This document shows positions 17,174-27,201 of a stretch of DNA of 64,000 nucleotides, piece by piece. The stretch lies in NCBI GenBank assembly GCA_022828125.1, contig JAJEJD010000020.1:310001-374000 (forward strand). Reading direction: 5' to 3'. The notes under the pieces are model-generated. The model was given only the letters and a program-made list of their open reading frames with translations. It was not told where the DNA came from and ran no database searches. This DNA comes from a bacterium. Lineage in GTDB: Bacteria; UBA8248. Position numbers and translations under genes: made by a program. Each line of letters opens with the position of its first letter. The first letter of the stretch is position 1.

Positions 17174-19786
17174 CTACCCCTTCACAATGATGTTCACCAG
17201 ACGCCCCGGTACGACGATGTGCTTCACGATCTCTTTATCGCCTATGTAACTGGCCGTTACGGCTTCCGCTTTTTCCCTCAGTTCCTCTTCGGGCGCATCC
17301 GGCAGCGCCATGAACGTGCGCCTCGTCTTTCCGTTTACTTGTACGGCAAATTCCTTCTCCTCGGCGGCAATGGCTGCCTCGTTCACCTCCGGCCATGTTT
17401 CACGGAAAATACTCGCCTCCCCCCCACTCGTGCCCAGGACCTGCCAGAGTTCCTCTGCAACGTGGGGCGCCATGGGCGCCATGCAACACAGGAGAATTTC
17501 GGCCGCTTCGCGCTGCACCGCATTTTCGGCACCAGCCTCCGCGCGAAGCGATGTGGCCAGTTCCATGATGCGCGCCACCGCTGTGTTGAAAGAGAAGGAG
17601 TGTTCATAAACTTCCGTCACAGCCTTCAAGGTGACGTGGGCGTCCCGCCTGAGTTTTCTCCCTGAAGCGGACAGTCCATCCCCATTCCCTGAATAGGCCT
17701 CCGTTTCCCTCCAGCCTTCGAGCCGCTCGGAGAACGTGATCCAAAGCCTTTGCAGGAAGCGATGCACGCCTATCAGGCCGTCATCGCGCCATTCCTTCGA
17801 GCGCTCCGGGGGTCCGATGAACAGCGTGTATAACCGACCCGCATCCGCCCCGTATTTTCCGGTGCATTCTTCAATCGAGACTCCGTTCATCTTCGATTTG
17901 CTCATCGAGGCCATTTCGGTGAGCACCTTCTGCCCGGCCTCGTAGCCGCTGCCGCTTGGGCCATCCGCCGTAACGACTAGAGATTCCTCGTCCACATCCT
18001 GATAAGGCACCCAGACGCGGCCACGCGCATCGGCCACATAGTAGGCCATCCTGCACACCATTCCCTGGGTGAACAGATTCTCAAAGGGCTCCTCGAAAGA
18101 GACGAGGCCCAGGTCGTAGAGCACTTTTGTGAAAAACCGCGAGTACAGCAGGTGCATGACGGCGTGTTCCGCACCCCCGATGTACTGCGTCACCGGCAGC
18201 CAGCGGTTCACGTTTTCCGACTGGAATACGGCGTCATCATCACGGGGGCTGACGTAGCGCAGGTAATACCAGGATGAATCCACAAAAGTGTCCATCGTGT
18301 CCGTCTCACGGCGGGCGGGCCTGCCGGTCTTCGGGCTGATGACGTTCACGAAATCCTCGCTCTGGTCCAGGGGATTCCCCCCCCGACCCGTGAACTCGAC
18401 ATCGCGCGGGTGCATGACGGGCAGATGATCGTCCGGCACCGGGGTGATGCTGCCGTCCTCCTCATAAATAACGGGTATCGGCACGCCCCAATAGCGCTGA
18501 CGCGAAATGAGCCAGTCTCTCAGCCGCCAGTTGATGGTTTTGTCGCCAAAACCATTATCTGCGAAATAATCGATCATCCTGGGATACGCTTCGCGGTTCG
18601 GCTGCCCGTCGAATGGACCGGAGTTCTCCATGACGCCGTCTTCGATGTATGCCTCCTCCATCGTGTTGCCATCGAGTCCACCCTCGGGATGCTGGATGAC
18701 CACCTTGACGGGGATGCCGTATTTTCTGGCAAAGAGGAAATCGCGCTGATCGTGCGCGGGCACGCCCATGACGATGCCCGTCCCGTATTCCATCAGCGCG
18801 TAATCGGCTACGAGCAAGGGTACGCGGTCTCCATTGACGGGGTTGATGATGAAATGACCCGTGTCGATGCCCGTCTTCTCACTCTCTTCGCTCATGCGTT
18901 CTGCGGCGCTTTGGGCCTGCATGGCTTCCACGGCCTCGCGGATGGAATCCGCACGCGGATTGTTCTCCAGCAATTGATCGATCAGGGGATGCTCGGGCGC
19001 GCAGACCATGAAGGTGACGCCGTATACCGTATCCGGCCTGGTGGTGAACACGGAGAGCGTCTCGCCTGTCGATTCGAGTTTGAAATCGATTCGCGCACCC
19101 TCGCTACGCCCCAGCCAGTTTCTTTGTTGCTGCTTGACGTGCTCGGGCCAGCCGACGAGGCCATCCAAATCGTCGAGCAAGCGCTGCGCATAGTCGGTAA
19201 TCTTCAAGAACCACTGGCTGAGCCAGCGTTTTTCCACTTTAGCCCCGCTGCGCCAAGCGATGCCGTCGTGAATCTGCTCGTTCGCGAGAACCGTACCATC
19301 CACCGGGTCCCAGTTGACGAGGGCTTCTCGCTTATATGCCAAGCCGTTCTCGAGCATTTTGAGGAAAATCCACTGCGTCCACTTGTAATAGCCCGGATGC
19401 GCGGTGGAAATCTCTCGCGGCCAGTCATAGGCGAGACCCGCCATGCGAAGCTGGCGTCTCATGTTGTCGATATTCCTTTTCGTCCACTCGGCGGGATGCG
19501 CACCGGCATTGATGGCGGCGTTCTCCGCAGGCAACCCCAGGGCGTCCCAGCCCATGGGGTGTAAAACCTCGAAGCCGCGCATCTTCCGGTAACGGCTGAT
19601 GGCGTCGCCCATCGTGTAGTTGCACGCATGACCCATGTGCAGATCACCCGACGGATAGGGAAACATCATCAGTGAATAATAGGTGGGCTTCTCACCGGGA
19701 TGATCGGAGGTTTCGAAAATCTTCTCCTGTGCCCAATGGTTCTGCCATTTTTCCTCGTAACTTGATGGACTATATTCGCCGAGCAT
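17174..19786 (-). CDS. leuS: Leucyl-tRNA synthetase
   Basis: An 870-residue class I aminoacyl-tRNA synthetase that charges tRNA-Leu in the cytosol. The HIGH motif is HMGH at residues 50-53 and the KMSKS motif is MSKSK near residue 630. The inserted editing domain (about 220-420) is present, with TTRPDTVYGVTF as its threonine-rich hydrolytic pocket. The ATG at 19786 is preferred over an upstream in-frame TTG because GAGGAA lies four bases before it. It is downstream of the thioesterase and mgtE genes on the same strand. Length is normal. Confidence 0.97.
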   Translation of the reverse strand: MLGEYSPSSYEEKWQNHWAQEKIFETSDHPGEKPTYYSLMMFPYPSGDLHMGHACNYTMGDAISRYRKMRGFEVLHPMGWDALGLPAENAAINAGAHPAEWTKRNIDNMRRQLRMAGLAYDWPREISTAHPGYYKWTQWIFLKMLENGLAYKREALVNWDPVDGTVLANEQIHDGIAWRSGAKVEKRWLSQWFLKITDYAQRLLDDLDGLVGWPEHVKQQQRNWLGRSEGARIDFKLESTGETLSVFTTRPDTVYGVTFMVCAPEHPLIDQLLENNPRADSIREAVEAMQAQSAAERMSEESEKTGIDTGHFIINPVNGDRVPLLVADYALMEYGTGIVMGVPAHDQRDFLFARKYGIPVKVVIQHPEGGLDGNTMEEAYIEDGVMENSGPFDGQPNREAYPRMIDYFADNGFGDKTINWRLRDWLISRQRYWGVPIPVIYEEDGSITPVPDDHLPVMHPRDVEFTGRGGNPLDQSEDFVNVISPKTGRPARRETDTMDTFVDSSWYYLRYVSPRDDDAVFQSENVNRWLPVTQYIGGAEHAVMHLLYSRFFTKVLYDLGLVSFEEPFENLFTQGMVCRMAYYVADARGRVWVPYQDVDEESLVVTADGPSGSGYEAGQKVLTEMASMSKSKMNGVSIEECTGKYGADAGRLYTLFIGPPERSKEWRDDGLIGVHRFLQRLWITFSERLEGWRETEAYSGNGDGLSASGRKLRRDAHVTLKAVTEVYEHSFSFNTAVARIMELATSLRAEAGAENAVQREAAEILLCCMAPMAPHVAEELWQVLGTSGGEASIFRETWPEVNEAAIAAEEKEFAVQVNGKTRRTFMALPDAPEEELREKAEAVTASYIGDKEIVKHIVVPGRLVNIIVKG

Positions 19787-19860
19787 GAATTTCCTCAATT
19801 ATTCGGTATATGTCTCTTGAATTCTTATACAGGCACTGCGGCTGTTTCAAAATACTTGCG

Positions 19861-20286
19861 CTACTTTAGATACGGCCCCTCTGTGATGGGCGCGGCCTCC
19901 TCCGTTATCTTTTTGAGAATTTCAGGAGGAATGCGTCTTGGTTTTCCGCCCGCATCGGTTCTCGCATGAAGCGTATAGCCTTTCACCAAAACTTGCCCCT
20001 CTTGCTCCACCAGATAATCGATCCGGACCCGGATGCCTTCGGGTTCTCTGAACCAGCCGGTGACCCTCACCTCGCCATCATACCGGGCGCCTTCCTTGTA
20101 CTCGCAACGGCTCTCCACGACGGGAAAGAAGATGCCCCGTTCTTCAAGCTCTCCGTAGGGAAATCCGATATTACGAAAATACTCCGTTCTCAACTGCTCG
20201 AACCATACATAATAGACCGCGTGGTGCACCACGCCCATCTGGTCGGTTTCTGCATACCTTACACGGAAATCAATGGACAGAGCCAA
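19861..20286 (-). CDS. Acyl-CoA thioesterase, YbgC/4HBT hotdog family
   Basis: A 141-residue hotdog-fold thioesterase that hydrolyses short-chain or hydroxybenzoyl-CoA-type thioesters. VRYAETDQMGVVHHAVYYVW is the 4-hydroxybenzoyl-CoA thioesterase signature, with catalytic Asp in ETDQMG. It begins 21 bases after mgtE ends, on the same strand, and leuS follows 74 bases later. In many proteobacteria the ybgC homologue belongs with tol-pal; those genes are absent here, so the functional link is open. Confidence 0.88.
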   Translation of the reverse strand: MALSIDFRVRYAETDQMGVVHHAVYYVWFEQLRTEYFRNIGFPYGELEERGIFFPVVESRCEYKEGARYDGEVRVTGWFREPEGIRVRIDYLVEQEGQVLVKGYTLHARTDAGGKPRRIPPEILKKITEEAAPITEGPYLK

Positions 20287-20307
20287 GCCGGATAAACCTA
20301 TGAGCGG

Positions 20308-21675
20308 TTATGAAAAAAGAAACAAACGAGCGATGTTAAAGTAAATCAAAAGCCCCAATACATCGACACCAGTCGTGACAAAAGGCCCCGTCGCCACGGC
20401 CGGATCCACCCGAAAACGATGAAGCAGCAACGGCAAAAACGATGCCAGAAGGGCAGAGAACATCATCACCACACAAATCGCAAGCCCCACAACGAAACCC
20501 AACCATGCGACGGAGGCGAATTGGTAGGTTGCCAACAACCCCAACAATAAGCCATAGCAAATGCCCAGAAGCGTCCCGACGGCCACCTCTTTCGAGATGA
20601 CGCGAATCCATGACTTGGGATCGATGCGTCCTGTCGCCAAGCCACGCACCACGATGGTGGCGCTTTGTGTGCCCACGTTGCCCGCCATGCCGATAATCAC
20701 AGGCATGAACGCGGCGAGAGCCACGATTTTGCTCAGTTGATCGGAATACTGATGGATCAACTGAGCGGCGAGAATACCACCCAGCCAACTGAAAAACAGC
20801 CAGGGTAAACGTATCCACGCAAGGCGCCTTGCCGAAAGCGATGTCACCTCATCCTGATAGGAGTGCGTCCCCGCCATTTTCAGGATGTCCTCGGTCGCTT
20901 CTTCTCTGATGACGTCGAGCACGTCATCCACCGTGATGATTCCGACCAAGACGTTGTCGTCATCCACAACGGGTATGGCCAAAATGTTGTAGCGAGAGAC
21001 GACGCGTGCGACGTGCTCCTGGTCGGCATGTACGTTTTCGCTCCAGACATTGGTGGTCATGATTTCGGACAAGCTTTTGGACGGGTCCGCCAGCAAGAGT
21101 TGCCGCAGAGTAATCACCCCTCTCAGGCAACCATTGGAGTCTATGACGTACACATAGAAAATGTAGTCCACCTCGCTGGCTTTCCGTACCTGGGAGATGG
21201 CTTCATTCACCGTGAGTTCCTCGGGAAGAGCCACATAGGAATCCGTCATGATGGCGCCTGCGGTTTCCGGCAGATACGCCATCATGTCCTGTATCGCCTC
21301 GGTTTCCGGCGCATCGAGGAGCGCAACGATTTCCTGGGAACGCTCCTCGGGCAGGGTCTCCAGAATATATCTCGCGTCGTCGCTGTCTAATTCCTTGATC
21401 AGCGGAACGACGTCCTCGTTCGACACCGGCTCCAGGAGTTCACGTACGATGTGGGAATCCGATTCCGTCAGTATGGAGGCGCGGTGCTCACGGTTTCGGA
21501 CGAGGGAAAACGCTTCCTGGCGTTCTTCGGGCAGAAAATGCTGAAAAATCTGCGCCACTTCGGCCGCGTGCATTTTTTCCAGCGCATTGGAAAGGTTGGC
21601 GTCGGCCTTATGCCTTAAAAGCCGACGCACCATGTCTTCTACGCGAAGAAGTCTCGGATCACGCTCGTTCACCAT
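20308..21675 (-). CDS. mgtE: Magnesium transporter MgtE
   Basis: A 455-residue Mg2+ channel of the inner membrane. The N-terminal cytosolic superhelical domain (about 1-120) holds the EVAQIFQHFLPEER-type repeats. Two CBS domains (about 125-250), including VVDDDNVLVGIITVDDVLDVI, gate the pore according to Mg2+. Five hydrophobic segments follow, with MAGNVGTQSATIVVRGLA as the family signature. The frame is open 21 codons further upstream, but the ATG at 21675 begins the family-typical sequence. A good promoter lies upstream (21723-21751). It heads the run mgtE, thioesterase, leuS. Confidence 0.94.
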   Translation of the reverse strand: MVNERDPRLLRVEDMVRRLLRHKADANLSNALEKMHAAEVAQIFQHFLPEERQEAFSLVRNREHRASILTESDSHIVRELLEPVSNEDVVPLIKELDSDDARYILETLPEERSQEIVALLDAPETEAIQDMMAYLPETAGAIMTDSYVALPEELTVNEAISQVRKASEVDYIFYVYVIDSNGCLRGVITLRQLLLADPSKSLSEIMTTNVWSENVHADQEHVARVVSRYNILAIPVVDDDNVLVGIITVDDVLDVIREEATEDILKMAGTHSYQDEVTSLSARRLAWIRLPWLFFSWLGGILAAQLIHQYSDQLSKIVALAAFMPVIIGMAGNVGTQSATIVVRGLATGRIDPKSWIRVISKEVAVGTLLGICYGLLLGLLATYQFASVAWLGFVVGLAICVVMMFSALLASFLPLLLHRFRVDPAVATGPFVTTGVDVLGLLIYFNIARLFLFS

Positions 21676-21722
21676 GGCTGATCCCCAAATTATCAAGCAA
21701 ACATGGCGTCCAAAGGGCGTAG

Positions 21723-21751
21723 AGTCTATTGAACCCAATAGGGAGTGTCAA
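21723..21751 (-). promoter_or_regulatory. Candidate promoter of mgtE
   Basis: On the reverse strand a perfect TTGACA (21751-21746) is separated by 17 bases from TAGACT (21728-21723, four of six matches). Transcription would begin about 40 bases before the mgtE start codon. Confidence 0.55.
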
Positions 21752-21916
21752 TCATCTTGTGTTAGGGGCAAACTTAGCATATCTTGGTGGCAGATTGTCG
21801 TTTACGCTATGGGGGAAATCGCCGGCGCAGTTCCTTCATTTTCGCCCATTTGATTTGGGGAGTGCCTTACCATCGCTAGACTTCACGGTCGCCTCACCGG
21901 GCTGAAGCCTAAGCAA

Positions 21917-23587
21917 ATGAAAGTTTTGGAAAGGCTTTACCGCCGCAAAATTCCACCCAGTCAATTCATTCATTTAGAGCTTGGCCGCGAACTGGCATTT
22001 TTATCTCATGAAATCTCGCGCCAAATCGGTTTGCTTATCGATCGGCTCGGCGTCGTGCGCTATGTGATCATCGGTGATGCGCGAGGAATCGAAATCCCGG
22101 AGCTGGGCCGCGCACGGGCCGGAACAGCCAGACTCAGAGGCCTCCGGTGCGTGCACACCCATTTAAACACCTCCCCGTTATCCCAGGAAGACCTGACGGA
22201 TATGGCCCTCCTTCGCCTCGACGCCATGGGAGTCATTGAAGTCGTGGATGACGGGAATACGGGCCGCTTCCAATTCGCCCACATTACACCCCGGCTTCCT
22301 GATGAGAGTGGACAAGCCAACGGCCACTCTATCTTAGGGGAGAATCGCGCTCCATGGGAAATCCAGTCGTTCCCCAATCTCGAATCGACCCGGGTCGACA
22401 TCGAGGCCCTTATCAACTCTCTTGAGAGTGAGTTCGCCCGACTGCAGAAAACATCCATTGAACTCGAAGAGGGTGAGCGCGCCATATTGGTGCATCTCGA
22501 TACCGGGCAGAACTCGAACCGCTCCCCTGAGACCGAGTTCGAGGAATTGTCCCTCCTCACACGTGAGGCCGGCTTCATCCCCTGCGGACAAATACTGCAG
22601 CGCCGCAAGAAGCCGGATCCTCGCTTCGTCATCGGCAAAGGCCGGCTGGCTGAGGTCCTCATGAACTCGATGCAGATGGGGGCCGAGGCATTGTTTTTCT
22701 CCAACGAATTGACACCCTCGCAAATCAAGAATTTATCCGAATTCACCGATCTGAAAATCCTCGACCGGACGCAAATCATCCTCGATATTTTCGCCCAAAG
22801 AGCAAAGAGCCGCGTGGGAAAACTTCAAGTGGAGTTGGCGTTGTTGCGATATACGCTGCCCCGAATCTCCTCCCAACACACGGCCTTGAGCAGACTCACC
22901 GGCGGCATCGGCGGCAGAGGACCTGGCGAAACGAAGCTGGAAATTCACCGCCGCCGCGCGTTTGAGCGCATTCGCAGGGTGGAGAAAGAGCTCGGAAACT
23001 TGCAGAAAAAACGCTCTCAGGGCAGACGGCTCCGCCAGCGCCGCGAAGTGCCGGTTCTCTCCTTGGTGGGCTACACCAACGCGGGGAAATCCACATTATT
23101 GAACGCTTTAACGAACAGCGAGGTAATGGCCGAGGATCGACTTTTCGCCACCCTGGACACATCGAGCCGGAGACTCAGGCTCCCGCGCGAGCAGGAAGTC
23201 ATCATTACGGACACCGTCGGCTTCATTCACGACCTCCCCCAGGAGTTGATAGGAGCGTTCCGTTCGACATTGGAGGAACTGAGCGAAGCGGACCTCCTCC
23301 TTCACGTAATCGACGCTTCTTCTCAGCATTGTGAGGACAACCTTCTTGCCGTGGAGAAAATCCTGGATGAGATTGGGTTGAAAGGCACGCCTCTCATTCG
23401 GGTCTTCAACAAAATGGACCAGACAGATGACATCCGCCTGGCCAATCTGTGTCGTCGATTCAACGGTATCCCCGTAAGCGGCATAGACAACGAAAGCCTT
23501 ATTCCTCTCGTGGAGGAGGCCGCCCACCACCTAATGAACATGGACAAACAAGATGAAACGCCTGAATTCAAACAAATCGCAAACTGA
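21917..23587 (+). CDS. hflX: GTPase HflX (true start probably upstream of the first ATG)
   Basis: At least 556 residues of the ribosome-associated GTPase HflX, which splits or rescues stalled ribosomes. From the ATG at 21917 the glycine-rich linker GGRGPGETKLE lies before the G domain. G1 is GYTNAGKS near residue 385, G3 is DTVGF near 431 and G4 is NKMD near 497. Conserved N-terminal sequence (HGRLTGLKPKQ) continues in frame upstream of this ATG for 15 codons from 21872, yet there is no ATG, GTG or TTG before the stop at 21851. The real start may be an unusual codon or hide a one-base error. It is divergent from mgtE. Confidence 0.92.
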   Translation: MKVLERLYRRKIPPSQFIHLELGRELAFLSHEISRQIGLLIDRLGVVRYVIIGDARGIEIPELGRARAGTARLRGLRCVHTHLNTSPLSQEDLTDMALLRLDAMGVIEVVDDGNTGRFQFAHITPRLPDESGQANGHSILGENRAPWEIQSFPNLESTRVDIEALINSLESEFARLQKTSIELEEGERAILVHLDTGQNSNRSPETEFEELSLLTREAGFIPCGQILQRRKKPDPRFVIGKGRLAEVLMNSMQMGAEALFFSNELTPSQIKNLSEFTDLKILDRTQIILDIFAQRAKSRVGKLQVELALLRYTLPRISSQHTALSRLTGGIGGRGPGETKLEIHRRRAFERIRRVEKELGNLQKKRSQGRRLRQRREVPVLSLVGYTNAGKSTLLNALTNSEVMAEDRLFATLDTSSRRLRLPREQEVIITDTVGFIHDLPQELIGAFRSTLEELSEADLLLHVIDASSQHCEDNLLAVEKILDEIGLKGTPLIRVFNKMDQTDDIRLANLCRRFNGIPVSGIDNESLIPLVEEAAHHLMNMDKQDETPEFKQIAN

Positions 23588-24245
23588 TTACTATTCTGCA
23601 AGAAAACTTATTCTCTTATCCGCCGTGTTGCTTAGCTTTCTGGCCGGGGGTTGTACCGGAAACAACTATTCTTCACAAGAAATTTGGGAGAAGACGAAAT
23701 CCACTGCTCGGTCCGCATATTTCAAGACTCAGCGAGCTGTTACGAATACGCTGATCACGATCGGGAACTACCAGCGAGACTACGCATACGGACGAAATGA
23801 CGCCGAAGGAAAACAACCTACAATCGATAAAAGTACTGAAGACAAAAAAAGTCCCGCAGTCCGTCTTCCTGAAGCGCCACGCTCGCAGGACCGGTTCCCG
23901 TCCAGATCTTCTGCTGCGATGGAAGAAAATTTAAGGCCCGGTCAAGCCCGGCAAACAAGCAGGGAAATTACGCGAAATACAACCTCAAAAGAAATGCCTT
24001 TGCGGCCACGTACAACGATGACTCTCGAAGAATTGCGACAACGCATTCGAGACATCGAACGAGAGAGAACTCGCTCAAAAAATCCTGCGGACAGGCGCAG
24101 GCTGGCTGCCGAAGTGAGAAAATTGGAGCGAACGCTGCCCACTTACCAAAAAGAAGAAAACATCATCGAGGAAATGACTCAATTGCGCCGCCGGTTGAAA
24201 AAACTTCAAGAAGATTTGCTTGAGATTGAACAAACCAATCGCTAG
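23553..24245 (+). CDS. Coiled-coil lipoprotein of unknown function
   Basis: A 230-residue protein not matched to a named family. Residues 18-34 form a lipoprotein signal ending in LAGGC, so Cys34 would be lipidated. A low-complexity charged middle (about 75-150) leads to a strongly predicted coiled coil (about 155-230, rich in R, E, K and L in heptads). It overlaps the end of hflX by 35 bases, so translation may be coupled. Base composition is more A-rich than its neighbours. The stop lies 9 bases from the stop of the opposing M16 gene. Confidence 0.75.
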   Translation: MKRLNSNKSQTDYYSARKLILLSAVLLSFLAGGCTGNNYSSQEIWEKTKSTARSAYFKTQRAVTNTLITIGNYQRDYAYGRNDAEGKQPTIDKSTEDKKSPAVRLPEAPRSQDRFPSRSSAAMEENLRPGQARQTSREITRNTTSKEMPLRPRTTMTLEELRQRIRDIERERTRSKNPADRRRLAAEVRKLERTLPTYQKEENIIEEMTQLRRRLKKLQEDLLEIEQTNR

Positions 24246-24254
24246 AGGGTTGGA

Positions 24255-27002
24255 CTAGTTCAAAGAATTGCCCGATACTATCACCAAACATTCTTTGCTC
24301 GGCTTCATAAAATGACGCGCGGCCTCTCTTACGGAATCCATATCCACTTGTTCAATTTGCCGCTTTGTTTCTTCAAGCGATTCCCATCCTAATCCATGAA
24401 CGAATCTACCCGCCAAGTCGGCTGCCCTCACGTAGGCCCTCTGATAACTGCGATGTAATCCGCCGACGATATAAGCCTTCGCTCGCTGGAATTCCTCTTC
24501 ACCAAGTCCCTCAGCGCTTACGCGGGCAATTTCTTGCCGCATGAGATCAACAACGAGCTTTTCCTTGCCCGCAGGCGTGGCCGCATACATCGAAACCGGA
24601 CCCGGGTCCAGAGACTCGTGCGAAGAAACGCTCACATCATAGGCAAGCCCGCGCTTTTCTCGCAGTTCCAGAAAAAGCCCTCCGCCCTGACTCCCCAATG
24701 CAGCTGTTATAATGGCTAGCGCATGTCTGACCGGATCATGAAAAGTCGTTCCCAAAAATGACATATGAATATGGCTTTGCGAAGCTCCTTCGAGCATGTA
24801 TGAACGAAACCGTTTTCTGGAGGGAGTTCGAGGCGGTGCAGACTGAGGAACGAGTGTTTCCCCGGGAGCGCTTGCGGCCCAAGGCTTTAGCATGTTGGGG
24901 AGACGTTCTTCCAGATACGAAACATCAAAGTTGCCAGCCATCGCGATGACAAGAGCCGCAGGCGATGTCCTTTTGCGCCATTCTCGTCTCAACGCCCTCT
25001 GGTTAAAGGCGGCCATCGTCTTGGTGGTTCCAAGTGGATGACGGCCCAATGGATGTTTGCCATACAAGAGTTGATATCCCTTGAGCCGACACCATTGCCC
25101 CAAGTCATCGAGTTCGCTGTCGCGCTCCGCATTGAGTTCCGTGCGAGAGAATTCAACATCTTCCTCATGAAAAGCGGGGGCAGACAAGAGCTCCACGAAT
25201 TTTTCCATTACTTCGGGTAAAACCGCGCTGAGGCCGGAAGCCGTCAGCCCAAAAGTATTTCGCCCCGAAAATCCATCCATACTCGCGCCCAAACCTTCCA
25301 CTTCTTTGGCATGAATGAACGATGGACATCTCTCCGTCGCCATGGGAGCGACGGACATCATCAGGGCGTGAAGTCCTGCTAGACGGGCGGGTTCATTCCT
25401 TTGCCCTCCCGGGAATACGGCGCGTAAAGAGAAAACATGAGGGCCGCTGTCGGGTAGCATAATCAACCGCCCACCACCTGGAAGCTTTGTCTCTATCGGT
25501 GTGCTTTTGGTTTTCGAGTGCCTTGCATTTTCAAGGTAGTTGCTTTTTTCTGACGAGGAACGGATACGCCCTGATGCGGCTGATTTTTCCGCCGCGTTCT
25601 GATTCCGGTTTGTGTTTACCTGTTTTTTCTGAAGGCCATTTTCGAATCCATCCAATATCGCTTTTCGAATTTTTCGCACGCCGATTCGCGGCGCTTCTTC
25701 CTTGGGGAAGAATACGCCCGCTGTCAATCTTGGTGGTGACAGATAACGCCTCGCTACGTCCGATACGTCATTCGCGTCTACCTCCATCACCTTCTTCATG
25801 TACTTGAAATGATAATTCGGATCTCCGGCAATGAGTTCGGAATAGCCCGCCACACGGGCGCGACCTGTCATGCTCTCGCGTCGAAACTCAAGACCAGTCA
25901 GATAATTCATGCGCACTCTATCCAATTCATCCGGGCTTACGGTCTTCTCCTCGAAAATTTGTTTCGCCACCTGGAGGATTTGCTCGGCGGCCTTCTCGAT
26001 GTTTCCCGGCGCCGCGTATCCGCCCAGAAAAAACAGGCCCGGCCCACCGGAAAGATAGACATCGGTAGAAACGTCGAACATCAGCGACGTGTTCATGCAA
26101 AGATGCTCATACAAACGGGAGCTTTCGCCCGCTCCGAGAACGATGCCGAGCACTTCCAGCGCGGGAGCATCCCGGTTCGTCAGAGGAGGAATTTCAAAGG
26201 CGAGTTCCAGGTGCGCCGTACCCGCGCGGCCTCGCCGCACAAAGATGCGCGGCCCCGCTTTGAGAGGAGCCGGCCGCGGAACTTTCGGCATTTTCCTTCC
26301 CTGAAGTTTCGGCCATTTGGCGAGAAAATTTTTTCGCCTCTTTCTCAAAATTGATTTTACCCGGGGGACGTCGAAAGCTCCGGCAAACACCAGTACGGCG
26401 GATGAGGGCGCATAGAATTGCTTGTGATAATTCTTCAACTCTACTGCACCAATATTCTTCAGTGTCCGCCGGCTACCCAAAATGGCGCGTCCGTAAGGAT
26501 GCCGGGGGCCGTATGCCTCACGATAGAGGTGATACTGTAGCAATTGATCGGGTTGTTCATACGTGCGATTCCATTCGGACAGAATGACCTGCCTTTCCTG
26601 GCGAACTTCGCCCTCCTCGAATCGCGGCCACCAAAGTGCATCCAGGAGCGCTTCCAGGCACCTTTCATATCTATCCGGCATCGATATCAGATCATAATGC
26701 GTAGTTTCGTTCGTCGTATAAGCATTGATGTCCCCGCCGGAAGACTCGGCGAGAGAAGCGAGTTCCCCTACTTCCAGATTTTCCGAACCCTTGAATATCA
26801 TGTGCTCCAGAAAATGGGAGATGCCCTCGAGCGGATCCGTTTCCGTGAGACTGCCGACACGAAACCATGCCTGCACGCTAACGGCGGGAGCGGTGGAGTC
26901 CGGCAGGAAAAGACAGGTGGGGCCACCCTTCATCCGGTAGACGAGAGGTTTTTTGTCTTCGGAAAACGCTTCACTCGCGTCGTTTGGAAATTTGTTGAAC
27001 AT
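24255..27002 (-). CDS. M16 family zinc metalloprotease, fused two-domain form
   Basis: About 915 residues holding two M16 (insulinase/mitochondrial processing peptidase-like) halves. The first has the inverted zinc motif His63-Phe-Leu-Glu66-His67 and a downstream Glu in EGEVRQERQVILSEW. The second half (from about residue 505) lacks HxxEH, reading GLHALMMSV at that point, but keeps the RGLAY substrate-binding motif. It therefore behaves as an active subunit fused to an inactive partner. No signal peptide is obvious. The ATG at 27002 lacks a clear ribosome site, and an in-frame TTG at 27038 is an alternative. Confidence 0.88.
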   Translation of the reverse strand: MFNKFPNDASEAFSEDKKPLVYRMKGGPTCLFLPDSTAPAVSVQAWFRVGSLTETDPLEGISHFLEHMIFKGSENLEVGELASLAESSGGDINAYTTNETTHYDLISMPDRYERCLEALLDALWWPRFEEGEVRQERQVILSEWNRTYEQPDQLLQYHLYREAYGPRHPYGRAILGSRRTLKNIGAVELKNYHKQFYAPSSAVLVFAGAFDVPRVKSILRKRRKNFLAKWPKLQGRKMPKVPRPAPLKAGPRIFVRRGRAGTAHLELAFEIPPLTNRDAPALEVLGIVLGAGESSRLYEHLCMNTSLMFDVSTDVYLSGGPGLFFLGGYAAPGNIEKAAEQILQVAKQIFEEKTVSPDELDRVRMNYLTGLEFRRESMTGRARVAGYSELIAGDPNYHFKYMKKVMEVDANDVSDVARRYLSPPRLTAGVFFPKEEAPRIGVRKIRKAILDGFENGLQKKQVNTNRNQNAAEKSAASGRIRSSSEKSNYLENARHSKTKSTPIETKLPGGGRLIMLPDSGPHVFSLRAVFPGGQRNEPARLAGLHALMMSVAPMATERCPSFIHAKEVEGLGASMDGFSGRNTFGLTASGLSAVLPEVMEKFVELLSAPAFHEEDVEFSRTELNAERDSELDDLGQWCRLKGYQLLYGKHPLGRHPLGTTKTMAAFNQRALRREWRKRTSPAALVIAMAGNFDVSYLEERLPNMLKPWAASAPGETLVPQSAPPRTPSRKRFRSYMLEGASQSHIHMSFLGTTFHDPVRHALAIITAALGSQGGGLFLELREKRGLAYDVSVSSHESLDPGPVSMYAATPAGKEKLVVDLMRQEIARVSAEGLGEEEFQRAKAYIVGGLHRSYQRAYVRAADLAGRFVHGLGWESLEETKRQIEQVDMDSVREAARHFMKPSKECLVIVSGNSLN

Positions 27003-27201
27003 TATCGAAACAGGCTCACTCCCGGCCAAGACGATCAATCCGACGTGCAGTCAATCTGGAAGCATCGAATCCCTTGACTTCTAGTGAGCGGAGCGTATCA
27101 TCCTCCTTAGGCAAAGTCATTCAGGGATGATGTTGGAAGATTCTGAAACCTCGCTCTGAGAAATTCCAAAAGAAACCACCATATTCGAAAAGAGGATAAT
27201 T

